Part shown: in pieces, positions 7,673 through 13,353 of the stretch
Numbering within the stretch: position 1 is the first letter of the stretch
How the letters are laid out: the number at the start of each line of letters is the position of its first letter
Source: Clostridiales bacterium
GTDB taxonomy: Bacteria > Bacillota > Clostridia > Oscillospirales > QAMX01
NCBI GenBank assembly: GCA_003149835.1
Contig: QAMX01000063.1
Span: forward strand, 8,062 to 21,854
DNA length: 13,793 nucleotides
Reading direction: 5' to 3'
Notes under the pieces: generated by a model
What the model was told of the DNA's origin: nothing
Seen by the model: the letters and a program-made list of their open reading frames with translations, nothing else
Databases searched by the model: none
Translations under genes and position numbers: made by a program

Positions 7673-7832
7673 GGAATTTCTGTGCGGCTCAGACGTTTGC
7701 ACACATTGGCTCGCGCGCGTTTCAGAGCAAATCCGCGGTCTTTCCGCCGTCTTTCCCGGCGCGCAGCGATCATCCGAGGCGCGTCTATATGGCAGCGGTT
7801 GTTCATTCAGACCGTTTTGGCGGCAAAAGGAC

Positions 7833-7861
7833 TTGACTTCATGCGCAGAATCCGGTATCAT
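7833..7861 (+). promoter_or_regulatory. Strong sigma-A promoter for the UroD-like gene
   Basis: TTGACT (7833-7838), 17-nt spacer, TATCAT (7856-7861); each box differs from consensus at one position. Predicted start is near 7868, about 40 nt before the ATG at 7909. AAAGGGG at 7892-7898 is the ribosome binding site, 10 nt before the ATG. Confidence 0.72.
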
Positions 7862-7908
7862 TACCGTATCCTAATTTTTCAGATTGATGATAAAGGGGCG
7901 TATCGGTT

Positions 7909-8982
7909 ATGACAGGCAAAGAACGCATCTCCAATCTGCTGCGGCGCCGTCCCGCAGACCGGATCGGCCTGCACGAGCACTTCTGGAACGACACGCACTC
8001 CTCCTATATCGCCAAGGGCGCGATGAAGGAGGGGGAATCGTTCGAGCGCCGGTTCGGACTTGACATCAGCGAATCATGGGCGTTTAACCTCGTAGCAGAT
8101 CTCGATTTTCAATCCAAGGTCGTCTCGGAGGACGAAAAGACCGTCACCATTTTGGACGGCAACGGCGCCTATCTGCGCCGCCACAAGCTTCACGACACCA
8201 CGCCTGAGCATATCAAATACACCGTGACCGCCCGGGAAGAGTGGGAGGAGGTCCGGCCTCTGCTGTTAAACGCCGATGAGCGGCGGATTCATTTTGACGG
8301 CTACCGCGCCGCAAAGCAGGCGGCGGAACGCGACGGGCGTTTTTTTGTGTGGAGCGGCGTCAACGTCTTTGAGGCCATCCATCCGCTGATCGGTCACGTC
8401 AATCTGCTCATGGGCATGGCGCTCGACCCCGACTGGATCCGCGACATGGCGGATACCTATGCAAACCTGATGATCGCGCTGATGGAAATCCTTTTTGCAA
8501 AAGAGGGAAAGCCCGACGGCATCTGGTTCTATGAGGACATGGGCTTCAAGGAAAAGCCTTTCATGTCGCCCGAAATGTACCGCGAGCTGATCGCGCCGTA
8601 TCACAAGCGCACCATTGACTTCGCGCATTCGCTGGGGCTGCCCGTCATCATGCACTCCTGCGGCTTTGTCGAGCCGCTGCTGCCGGACATGGTCGCCGCG
8701 GGGATCAACTGCCTGCAAGCCATCGAGGTCAAGGCCGGAATGGATCTGCTGCGCATTTACCGGAATTTCGGCGAAAAGATCGCGCTGATGGGCGGCATTG
8801 ACGTGCGCTGTCTCTATTCAAACGACCGCGCCGTCATCGACCGCGAGCTGGAAGCGAAAATCCCCGTCGTCAAACAGGGGTTTGGCTACATCCTCCACAG
8901 CGACCATTCGATTCCGGCGACTGTCGAGCCGGAAACGCTCGCCTATTTTATCGAAAAAGGGCTGACGCTCGGTCAATATTAG
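7909..8982 (+). CDS. Uroporphyrinogen decarboxylase-family protein (UroD/MtaA-like TIM barrel)
   Basis: The protein belongs to the UroD superfamily, which contains true uroporphyrinogen decarboxylases and zinc-dependent methyl-transferases (MtaA, MtbA, CmuA) that move methyl groups from corrinoid proteins. It has 357 aa. It starts MTGKERISNLLRRRPADRIG, the usual opening of the family. The zinc-type H-x-C (HSCG, His 249 and Cys 251) follows LGLPVIM; GGIDVR comes afterwards. Near the C-terminus the stretch ILHSDHSIP (His 330, His 333) stands where methyltransferases usually supply a cysteine. The heme-pathway substrate-binding arginines are not evident, so heme synthesis is unlikely. It is a single gene with its own promoter and no neighbouring corrinoid protein or methyltransferase. 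Such proteins are abundant in anaerobic Clostridia with mostly unknown substrates. Superfamily membership is confident; substrate is not assigned. Confidence 0.88.
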   Translation: MTGKERISNLLRRRPADRIGLHEHFWNDTHSSYIAKGAMKEGESFERRFGLDISESWAFNLVADLDFQSKVVSEDEKTVTILDGNGAYLRRHKLHDTTPEHIKYTVTAREEWEEVRPLLLNADERRIHFDGYRAAKQAAERDGRFFVWSGVNVFEAIHPLIGHVNLLMGMALDPDWIRDMADTYANLMIALMEILFAKEGKPDGIWFYEDMGFKEKPFMSPEMYRELIAPYHKRTIDFAHSLGLPVIMHSCGFVEPLLPDMVAAGINCLQAIEVKAGMDLLRIYRNFGEKIALMGGIDVRCLYSNDRAVIDRELEAKIPVVKQGFGYILHSDHSIPATVEPETLAYFIEKGLTLGQY

Positions 8983-9059
8983 CGTCTGCCTGTGCCGCAG
9001 TCAGGAAAATTTTGCAGACGCATGCCTTCCGCACAGAGATCTCTTTCCTTCGCAGAAAA

Positions 9060-9094
9060 GGGCGGCGTTTCACCGAACCGGTGAAACGCCGCCC
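9060..9094. terminator. Perfect 16-bp hairpin between convergent genes, intrinsic terminator
   Basis: The arms 9060-9075 and 9079-9094 are perfectly complementary, with loop AAC. On the minus strand the hairpin is followed directly by CTTTTCTGCG, a fair U-tract, so it best terminates the yqeG-SGNH unit. On the plus strand the T-rich stretch (GCTTTTTG) begins only about 10 nt later, so it would be a weaker terminator for the UroD-like gene. Confidence 0.82.
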
Positions 9095-9125
9095 TGAACA
9101 ATTCGCTTTTTGTTTGAAAAGAGCT

Positions 9126-9680
9126 TTACAGATACTTTCCGACCGCCGCCGCAACCTGCTCCGCCGCCGCCGCGTAGCCGTCCGGCGTCAGGTGGATGAA
9201 ATCGCCGCAGATCCATTCCGGGTGCGCGGCGACGAGCGCGTACAGGTCGTTGATTTCGACGCCTTCCTCCGCCATCACGGCTCTGGCCACATCGTTTAAT
9301 TCCATCACGTCGGCATTGTATGTAAGCTGGTTTTCCGGCCGCGTCGGCGTCGAGGTCGCAAAAATGACGGCGGCGTTTGGCCGGCGGCGGCGCAGTTCGC
9401 CGAGGATGGCGCGCAGATTCCGCGCGTATTCTTCATTGGATACAAGGCGGCCCGCTTCCGCAATCGGCCTTGAAGCGTCCCAGAGGCCGTTATTCCAGTG
9501 AATCACATCGGCCTCGCTCCCCGTCGCCTTTAAAAACGCCAGGACGTTCCACGCCGTATAGAGAGAAAAACGGCCGTTGTCCTCGATCCCGCCGACCTCT
9601 GCGCGCCCTTTCAGAAGCTCCGTCAGATACGGCTGGTAGCCGAGCCGGATCGAATCGCCGAGCAGAACCACCTTTTTCAT
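9126..9680 (-). CDS. SGNH/GDSL-family hydrolase
   Basis: SGNH hydrolases are esterases, lipases or carbohydrate deacetylases with a Ser-Asp-His active site. This 184-aa protein shows block I VLLGDSI (nucleophile Ser 10) at the very N-terminus, an Asn-containing block HWNNGLWD near residue 83, and the C-terminal DxxH block GDFIHLTPDGY (Asp 160, His 163). No signal peptide is present, so it is cytoplasmic. The ATG at 9680 has GGGGGA about 5 nt upstream. It follows yqeG with a 34-nt gap on the same strand and ends just before the shared hairpin terminator, so the two genes probably form one unit. HWNNGLWD resembles that of bacterial SGNH proteins often found beside sugar-catabolism genes, but the substrate is unknown. 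Confidence 0.87.
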   Translation of the reverse strand: MKKVVLLGDSIRLGYQPYLTELLKGRAEVGGIEDNGRFSLYTAWNVLAFLKATGSEADVIHWNNGLWDASRPIAEAGRLVSNEEYARNLRAILGELRRRRPNAAVIFATSTPTRPENQLTYNADVMELNDVARAVMAEEGVEINDLYALVAAHPEWICGDFIHLTPDGYAAAAEQVAAAVGKYL

Positions 9681-9714
9681 CCGAATCCCCCGCTTTATGG
9701 TATTTTAGCCGCAG

Positions 9715-10215
9715 TCAATCCGCTTGCAGCGACTGTGCATGGCGGAAACGCTTCTCGTATTTCCTTTTCTTTTTTTCAACGGCGCTTGTCTTGTAGGCGA
9801 TCGGCTCGACCAGAAGCGTGTGAATACCGGCGCAGTTTCCGCCGGCGATATCGGTAAAGATCTGATCGCCGACGGCGACCGCCTCCTTCCGCTTGACGCC
9901 TAATTTCCTCAGCGCGCGGAAATAGCCGACCGGCAGCGGCTTCATCGCCATCGGCACGCATTCGACGCCGAGCCTTTTGCAGAACGGGAGCACGCGCTTC
10001 TTTTTGCCGTTGGTGAGAATGCAGAGACGAATGCCGTTTTCACGCATCCGCCTAATCCATTCGGTCAGCCTGTCGTTCGGCGTCGTGTCGTAATAAGGCG
10101 TCAGCGTGTCGTCAAGATCGCAGATCAGCGCTTTTACGCCGCGGCTTTTCAGCCACTCGGGCGTGATTTCATAGATGTTATTCATCTGAGTCACGGGATA
10201 TAATTTTTTGCTCAT
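9715..10215 (-). CDS. yqeG: YqeG family HAD-IIIA phosphatase
   Basis: YqeG proteins are small HAD hydrolases of Firmicutes; the mitochondrial PTPMT-like/GEP4 relatives dephosphorylate phosphatidylglycerophosphate, but the bacterial role is not established. The sequence is 166 aa. HAD motif I is DLDDTLTP (nucleophile Asp 33, acid/base Asp 35), motif II is LTNG, motif III a Lys in MAMKPLP, and motif IV GDQIFTDI (Asp 117, Asp 122). The preceding text LYPVTQMNNIYEITPEWLKSRGVKALI is characteristic of the family. The ATG at 10215 has GGAGG 6 nt upstream. The usual neighbours in Bacillus (aroE, yqeH and rRNA maturation genes) are absent; here it leads a two-gene unit with an SGNH hydrolase. Confidence 0.92.
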   Translation of the reverse strand: MSKKLYPVTQMNNIYEITPEWLKSRGVKALICDLDDTLTPYYDTTPNDRLTEWIRRMRENGIRLCILTNGKKKRVLPFCKRLGVECVPMAMKPLPVGYFRALRKLGVKRKEAVAVGDQIFTDIAGGNCAGIHTLLVEPIAYKTSAVEKKKRKYEKRFRHAQSLQAD

Positions 10216-10318
10216 GGCGGACCTCCGTCATAAATGTCAAATCCCAAAAATATGGATAATACCGTGTATATCGTCAACCGGCCGGCGCAGATTCGACCCG
10301 ACGCTCCGATTTGAAAAT

Positions 10319-10327
10319 ATTATACCA
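10319..10327 (-). promoter_or_regulatory. Extended -10 promoter for yqeG
   Basis: The minus strand reads TGG-TATAAT, a perfect extended -10. The -35 at the 17-nt position (TGGATT) is poor, as extended -10 promoters tolerate. The start would be near 10312, giving a leader of about 97 nt. A TTGACG at about 10272-10277 could belong to a second, weaker promoter. Confidence 0.5.
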
Positions 10328-10328
10328 C

Positions 10329-10358
10329 TTGGCTGTATAAAAATCCACCGCATATTAT
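10329..10358 (+). promoter_or_regulatory. Promoter candidate for the unknown 218-aa gene
   Basis: TTGGCT (10329-10334), 18-nt spacer, TATTAT (10353-10358). It lies back to back with the yqeG extended -10. The leader of about 90 nt carries a very GC-rich stretch near 10381-10403 that can fold (GGCGC with GCGCC). Confidence 0.4.
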
Positions 10359-10456
10359 GTCGCCGGCGTAAATTATTTTGCGCGGCGCGGCCGGCCGGCG
10401 CCGGAAAAGCGAGCAAAAAAAATCTCTGACTGCGATTGAATAAGAGGGAAACGCAT

Positions 10457-11113
10457 ATGGCGGAAACAGCAGGCACACAAATTATCCGGGTGCTGCCGCC
10501 CGGCGTCAAACGGACGGGGCCGGCAAACGAAAAAATCATGCGGATCGGCTGGCGCGCCGTCGCCGACGGCCTTTTGGCTCCGAAATCCGCGCTTCGCTGC
10601 GACGTGCTGCATGTGGCCGGCGATCCGCCGCGCGACGCGGAGCCTCTCGCCGCGGCGATCGCCGAGGAATGCCGCCGCACCGGAGCGGAGGCCGTTTTTT
10701 TTGAGTTTCCCGAGCGCGCGCAGGCTACGGCCATCGAGGCCGCCGGAGCGCTGCGCGAGGCGTTCGGCTTGACGGCGTACTCGACTTTCACCGGCGGCGG
10801 GTTGATCGCCACGGTTCCCGATACGCAGCCGTCGCCGCCGGAGCCGCCCTTTGCTCTCTGCGTCGCCTTTCGCTCCACTCTGACCGAAATCAGCGGCAAA
10901 AACGCCGAAAAGCGCAGCGTCACGCGCGGCGAGCTGAACGAAATCATTCAGCGCCATGCGCCGCAGATTACGTTCTCACAGGAGCTCTCCGCCAATTACT
11001 TTACGCTGCATGCGGACGGCAAAACGCTGTTCGCCGTTTTCGACACCGACGAAACCATCCGCCTGCGCATTGACAGGGCGCGCGCGGGCGGCGCATGCGC
11101 CTGCTTTGTATGA
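10457..11113 (+). CDS. Protein of unknown function, 218 aa
   Basis: I do not recognise this protein with confidence. It has no signal peptide or membrane segment and looks cytoplasmic. The N-terminus is IIRVLPPGVKRTGPANEKIMRIGWRA. The middle alternates beta-like and helical segments (DVLHVAG, AEAVFFEF, IEAAGALREAFGL), then a Pro-rich linker near residue 120 (QPSPPEPP). The last 50 residues, QELSANYFTLHADGKTLFAVFDTDETIRLRIDRARAGGACACFV, faintly recall the C-terminal part of GH18-like TIM-barrel proteins, where a sugar-binding Trp would be expected but is missing; this is a weak inference. I chose ATG 10457 over upstream TTG 10436 because GAGGG (10444-10448) sits 8 nt before the ATG. Two overlapping minus-strand frames lack such a site. 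Neighbours give no hint: yqeG is divergent and the Gfo/Idh/MocA gene starts 190 nt later behind its own promoter. Confidence 0.7.
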   Translation: MAETAGTQIIRVLPPGVKRTGPANEKIMRIGWRAVADGLLAPKSALRCDVLHVAGDPPRDAEPLAAAIAEECRRTGAEAVFFEFPERAQATAIEAAGALREAFGLTAYSTFTGGGLIATVPDTQPSPPEPPFALCVAFRSTLTEISGKNAEKRSVTRGELNEIIQRHAPQITFSQELSANYFTLHADGKTLFAVFDTDETIRLRIDRARAGGACACFV

Positions 11114-11184
11114 GCGTCTGCGGGACGGATCGGTCCGGCCGCCTTTCTGCGCGCCGCCCGGTCCACAGGGTTTGGGTTTTGACA

Positions 11185-11199
11185 AAATACGCAGTATTT
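11185..11199. repeat. Inverted repeat upstream of the Gfo/Idh promoter, possible operator
   Basis: AAATAC-GCA-GTATTT is a perfect 6-bp inverted repeat with a 3-nt centre. It begins directly after a TTGACA (11179-11184) and ends about 13 nt before the -35 of the Gfo/Idh gene, a common place for a transcription factor. No matching -10 exists for that TTGACA at 16-18 nt. The binding protein is unknown and no regulator gene is in view. Confidence 0.4.
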
Positions 11200-11212
11200 G
11201 GAAAAAAATTCG

Positions 11213-11241
11213 TTGCGGATCGGTAGGGTTTGTGTTATAAT
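11213..11241 (+). promoter_or_regulatory. Extended -10 promoter for the Gfo/Idh/MocA gene
   Basis: TTGCGG (11213-11218), 17-nt spacer, perfect TATAAT (11236-11241) preceded by TGT, so an extended -10. An A-run (11202-11208) just upstream of the -35 could act as an UP element. Predicted start is near 11248, about 56 nt before the ATG. Confidence 0.7.
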
Positions 11242-11247
11242 CATAGT

Positions 11248-11273
11248 GGCAGACTCGGGAGATCTCCTCTGCC
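11248..11273 (+). promoter_or_regulatory. Inverted repeats at the transcription start: operator or 5' stem-loop
   Basis: GGCAGA (11248-11253) and TCTGCC (11268-11273) are complementary and enclose the perfect palindrome GGAGATCTCC (11258-11267). As DNA this is an operator-like site directly over the start point; as RNA it can form a bulged stem-loop at the very 5' end. The ribosome binding site GAGAGGA (11288-11294) lies outside it. Confidence 0.4.
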
Positions 11274-11303
11274 CCAACACACAATTTGAGAGGATGAATC
11301 GCA

Positions 11304-12281
11304 ATGGAAAAAGTAAAGGTAGCGTTCTGCGGCTGCGGCGGCATCGCCAATTTTCATCTGAGCCACCTGGTCCTGTTCGACGACGTCGAATTCGTCGGCT
11401 TTTACGACATCCGGCCGGAACGCGCTGAGGAAAAGTGCAAAATGGCCGGCGGCGGCAAGGTCTATTACAACGGCCTCTGCGAAATGCTCGACGACTGCAA
11501 GCCCGACATCCTGTACATCTGCGTCCCGCCCGATCAGCACGGCGAGATCGAATTTGAAGCCATCAAGCGCAAGATTCACTTCCTCGTTGAAAAGCCCATG
11601 GCGCTGAATATGGAGCTCGCCCATTCCATCCGCGACGCCGCAGAGGCCGCGGGCATCATCACCGCCGTCGGGTTCCAGGACAGATATCTCGACGTCATCG
11701 CCAGGACGAAGGAATTTCTCAAAGAGCACACCGTCGCCTTCGTCGACGGCGCATGGGTCGGCGGCATCCCGGGCGCATACTGGTGGCCGACCTACGCGAC
11801 CTCCGGCGGTCAGATCGTCGAGCAGAACATTCATCACTTCGACATGGTGCGCAATCTCTTCGGCGAGCCGGTTTCGGTCTACTGTACCGCGCGCAGAGGT
11901 TTGGTCGAGCGCGACGGATATGACCTGCACGATTGCTCCATCGCCGCGATTACCTTTGAAAACGGCGTCATCGCCTCGATCTTTACGGGCTGCTACACAA
12001 ACGGCCACCCCGGTTACCACAACGGCCTGCACATTCACTGCGTCGACGGCGAGGTCGATTATCAGCTCCGCAACAACGTCACCTTCAAAACCAAAAACGA
12101 AACGCTGAACTATCTCCGCGTCGAGGACGCCGGCGTCGCCGAGGACAGAACCGTCATCGACGCGATCAAAGCCAACGACCAGTCGCTGATCCGCTCCCCC
12201 TACCGCGACGCCTGCAAGACGCTGGCGCTGACGCTCGCCTGCAACGAATCCATCAACACGGGCAAGGTCGTTCAGCTCTGA
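11304..12281 (+). CDS. Gfo/Idh/MocA family NAD(P)-dependent oxidoreductase
   Basis: Members oxidise or reduce hydroxyls of sugars, inositols and related polyols with NAD(P) in the cytoplasm. This 325-aa protein has an N-terminal Rossmann fold with KVAFCGCGGIANFH (glycine motif at residues 10-13), an acidic end of the second strand (GFYDIRPE), ICVPPDQHGEI, and the catalytic VEKPMAL (Lys 97). The C-terminal domain contains EQNIHHFDMVRNLFG with the expected active-site His at about 177. Length is slightly below the usual 330-390. The ATG at 11304 has GAGAGGA 9 nt upstream. A hydroxypyruvate-isomerase-like gene follows after 137 nt, a pairing seen in inositol and rare-sugar catabolism, so the two may act in one pathway. 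The substrate is not determined. Confidence 0.9.
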   Translation: MEKVKVAFCGCGGIANFHLSHLVLFDDVEFVGFYDIRPERAEEKCKMAGGGKVYYNGLCEMLDDCKPDILYICVPPDQHGEIEFEAIKRKIHFLVEKPMALNMELAHSIRDAAEAAGIITAVGFQDRYLDVIARTKEFLKEHTVAFVDGAWVGGIPGAYWWPTYATSGGQIVEQNIHHFDMVRNLFGEPVSVYCTARRGLVERDGYDLHDCSIAAITFENGVIASIFTGCYTNGHPGYHNGLHIHCVDGEVDYQLRNNVTFKTKNETLNYLRVEDAGVAEDRTVIDAIKANDQSLIRSPYRDACKTLALTLACNESINTGKVVQL

Positions 12282-12348
12282 GCTTCCGAAGTTCCGCCGG
12301 CAAACGGCGGTTCACCGAGCCCGTCCGAGGGCTGAAATAATAAACGGG

Positions 12349-12362
12349 AAAGGACGTCCTTT
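12349..12362. repeat. 14-bp perfect palindrome between the oxidoreductase and isomerase genes
   Basis: AAAGGACGTCCTTT is a perfect 14-bp palindrome, followed by TT. It could be a regulator site or a short stem-loop (AAAGG / CCTTT with loop ACGT). Just upstream are two small GC hairpins (12294-12310, and GCCC/GGGC at about 12319-12332), so the 137-nt gap is structured and may tune expression of the second gene. Confidence 0.4.
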
Positions 12363-12418
12363 TCAGTATACGCCCGCTTGGGACAGGCCATGCTGTAAAG
12401 AAACGAAGGGATTTTTCT

Positions 12419-13210
12419 ATGTTTACGCTTTCCGCTAACGCCGGCTGGTTCGAGGGCGACTCCTATGCGCGCTACTTTGAAGCCGCCAAGCGCGGCTTTA
12501 AGGCCATGGAGGAGCTGGGCTGGCTGCATCTCGACCTTGACCGGGCGCGCGCCGCCATTGACGAGAGCGGCGTGGCCCAGTCGGCTCTCCTCTTCCAGTC
12601 GCGCTGCCCCGAAAAGGCCGAGCTGATCTCCAACAAGCACGGCATTGTCTGGGCCGATTCGCACGACGCGTTCGCCGCCTCCATTGAAGAGACGCTCGCG
12701 GCGGCGCTGAAAATGAACGTCAAAAACATCGTCGTCACCTCCGGCAACGAGCGCAGCGACGTTTCGCGCTACGTCCAGCACACCAACATCGTGACCGCGC
12801 TGCGCAAGGGCGCGGAGCTTGTCAAAGGAAGCGGCGTGCAGCTCGTGCTCGAACCGCTCAACGTTCTTGTCAACCACAAGGGCTATTATCTCGTGACGAC
12901 CGCCGAAACCGTCGATATCATCGACGAGGTCGGTTCGCCGGATGTGCGCGTGCTCTACGACGTCTATCACCAGCAGATCAGCGAGGGCAACGTCATCGAC
13001 ACCATCAAGGCCAACATCTCCAAGATCGGCCACATCCACACCGGCGACGTCCCCGGCCGCAAGGAACCCGGTACGGGCGAGCTGAATTATAAGAATATTT
13101 TCAAGGCCATTGCCGAAACCGGCTATCAGGGCTTCGTCACCTTCGAGTGCGGCCGTTCCGCAGACGCGGATACGGTCTGCAAAAACATGTTCGCGCTGCT
13201 CGAATGGTAA
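12419..13210 (+). CDS. Hydroxypyruvate isomerase-like TIM-barrel sugar isomerase/epimerase
   Basis: This is an AP-endonuclease-2/xylose-isomerase-like barrel of the Hyi group, which interconverts aldose/ketose or 2-keto sugars using a divalent metal. It has 263 aa, the normal Hyi length. Expected metal and catalytic residues are visible in order: Glu 145 in LVLEPLN, Asp 181 and His 184 in LYDVYHQQ, His 205/207 in KIGHIHTGDVPGR, and Glu 243 in FVTFECG. The stretch PGRKEPGTGELNY is close to that of hydroxypyruvate isomerases. The ATG at 12419 has AAGGGA 7 nt upstream. The upstream Gfo/Idh/MocA gene is in the same direction with no strong promoter between, so they are likely one unit ended by the terminator at 13245-13277. 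Actual substrate may be a different keto-sugar or inosose derivative. Confidence 0.87.
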   Translation: MFTLSANAGWFEGDSYARYFEAAKRGFKAMEELGWLHLDLDRARAAIDESGVAQSALLFQSRCPEKAELISNKHGIVWADSHDAFAASIEETLAAALKMNVKNIVVTSGNERSDVSRYVQHTNIVTALRKGAELVKGSGVQLVLEPLNVLVNHKGYYLVTTAETVDIIDEVGSPDVRVLYDVYHQQISEGNVIDTIKANISKIGHIHTGDVPGRKEPGTGELNYKNIFKAIAETGYQGFVTFECGRSADADTVCKNMFALLEW

Positions 13211-13244
13211 ACGCTTCCGCTTCAACCGTATCAGACCGGAACCT

Positions 13245-13277
13245 CCCCGCCCGCCGCTCACCATCCGGCGGGCGGGG
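13245..13277 (+). terminator. Intrinsic terminator after the isomerase gene
   Basis: A perfect 12-bp GC stem (13245-13256 with 13266-13277) and a 9-nt loop are followed by AAACGGTTTTCTTT. The U-run starts about 5 nt after the stem, slightly offset; ACC before and GGT after can extend the stem across an internal loop. It separates the sugar-catabolism pair from the next gene. Confidence 0.72.
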
Positions 13278-13353
13278 AAACGGTTTTCTTTCCGCAGGTT
13301 TCCGGCCGGACGCAGGTCATTTGAGTATCCATCACTTTTGAGGACGGTTTTCT

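Larger units (their letters stand above)
7585..7908. other. Divergent intergenic region between the AEC permease and the UroD-like gene
   Basis: This 324-nt gap contains a promoter facing each way, listed separately, and the two ribosome binding sites at its ends. Near 7600-7630 there is a GC-rich stretch in the permease leader where CGCCCG and CGGGCG could pair across about 20 nt. Between about 7680 and 7830 I see no convincing gene, RNA or repeat; the short frames there lack a ribosome binding site and recognisable protein content. Confidence 0.6.

Noticed and set aside
7680..7832. Short plus and minus frames in the divergent gap as small genes
   Set aside because: They lack ribosome binding sites and recognisable content; one plus frame runs across the UroD-like promoter.
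10381..10403. The GC-rich repeat as a terminator
   Set aside because: Neither strand has a T-run directly after the possible short stem, and it lies in the leader of the plus-strand gene.
10237..10957. Two overlapping minus-strand frames opposite the unknown 218-aa gene
   Set aside because: They have no ribosome binding site at their starts, one crosses the divergent promoter region, and their composition is Arg- and Ser-rich. The plus-strand frame has GAGGG 8 nt before an ATG.
11179..11208. TTGACA at 11179-11184 as the -35 of the Gfo/Idh promoter
   Set aside because: The sequence 16 to 18 nt downstream is an A-run with no -10. The extended -10 at 11233-11241 fits the TTGCGG box instead.
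11241..12038. A 265-codon minus-strand frame opposite the Gfo/Idh gene
   Set aside because: It is codon-register antisense of a gene with a clear Rossmann and EKP motif.
12319..12345. A separate promoter for the isomerase gene (AATAAT near 12335-12340)
   Set aside because: The only -35-like box (TTCACC) is poor and the spacing of 19 nt is too long.
12272..13264. A 330-codon minus-strand frame opposite the isomerase gene
   Set aside because: It is codon-register antisense of the Hyi-like gene, which has conserved metal ligands. Its 3' part overlaps the terminator of the real unit.
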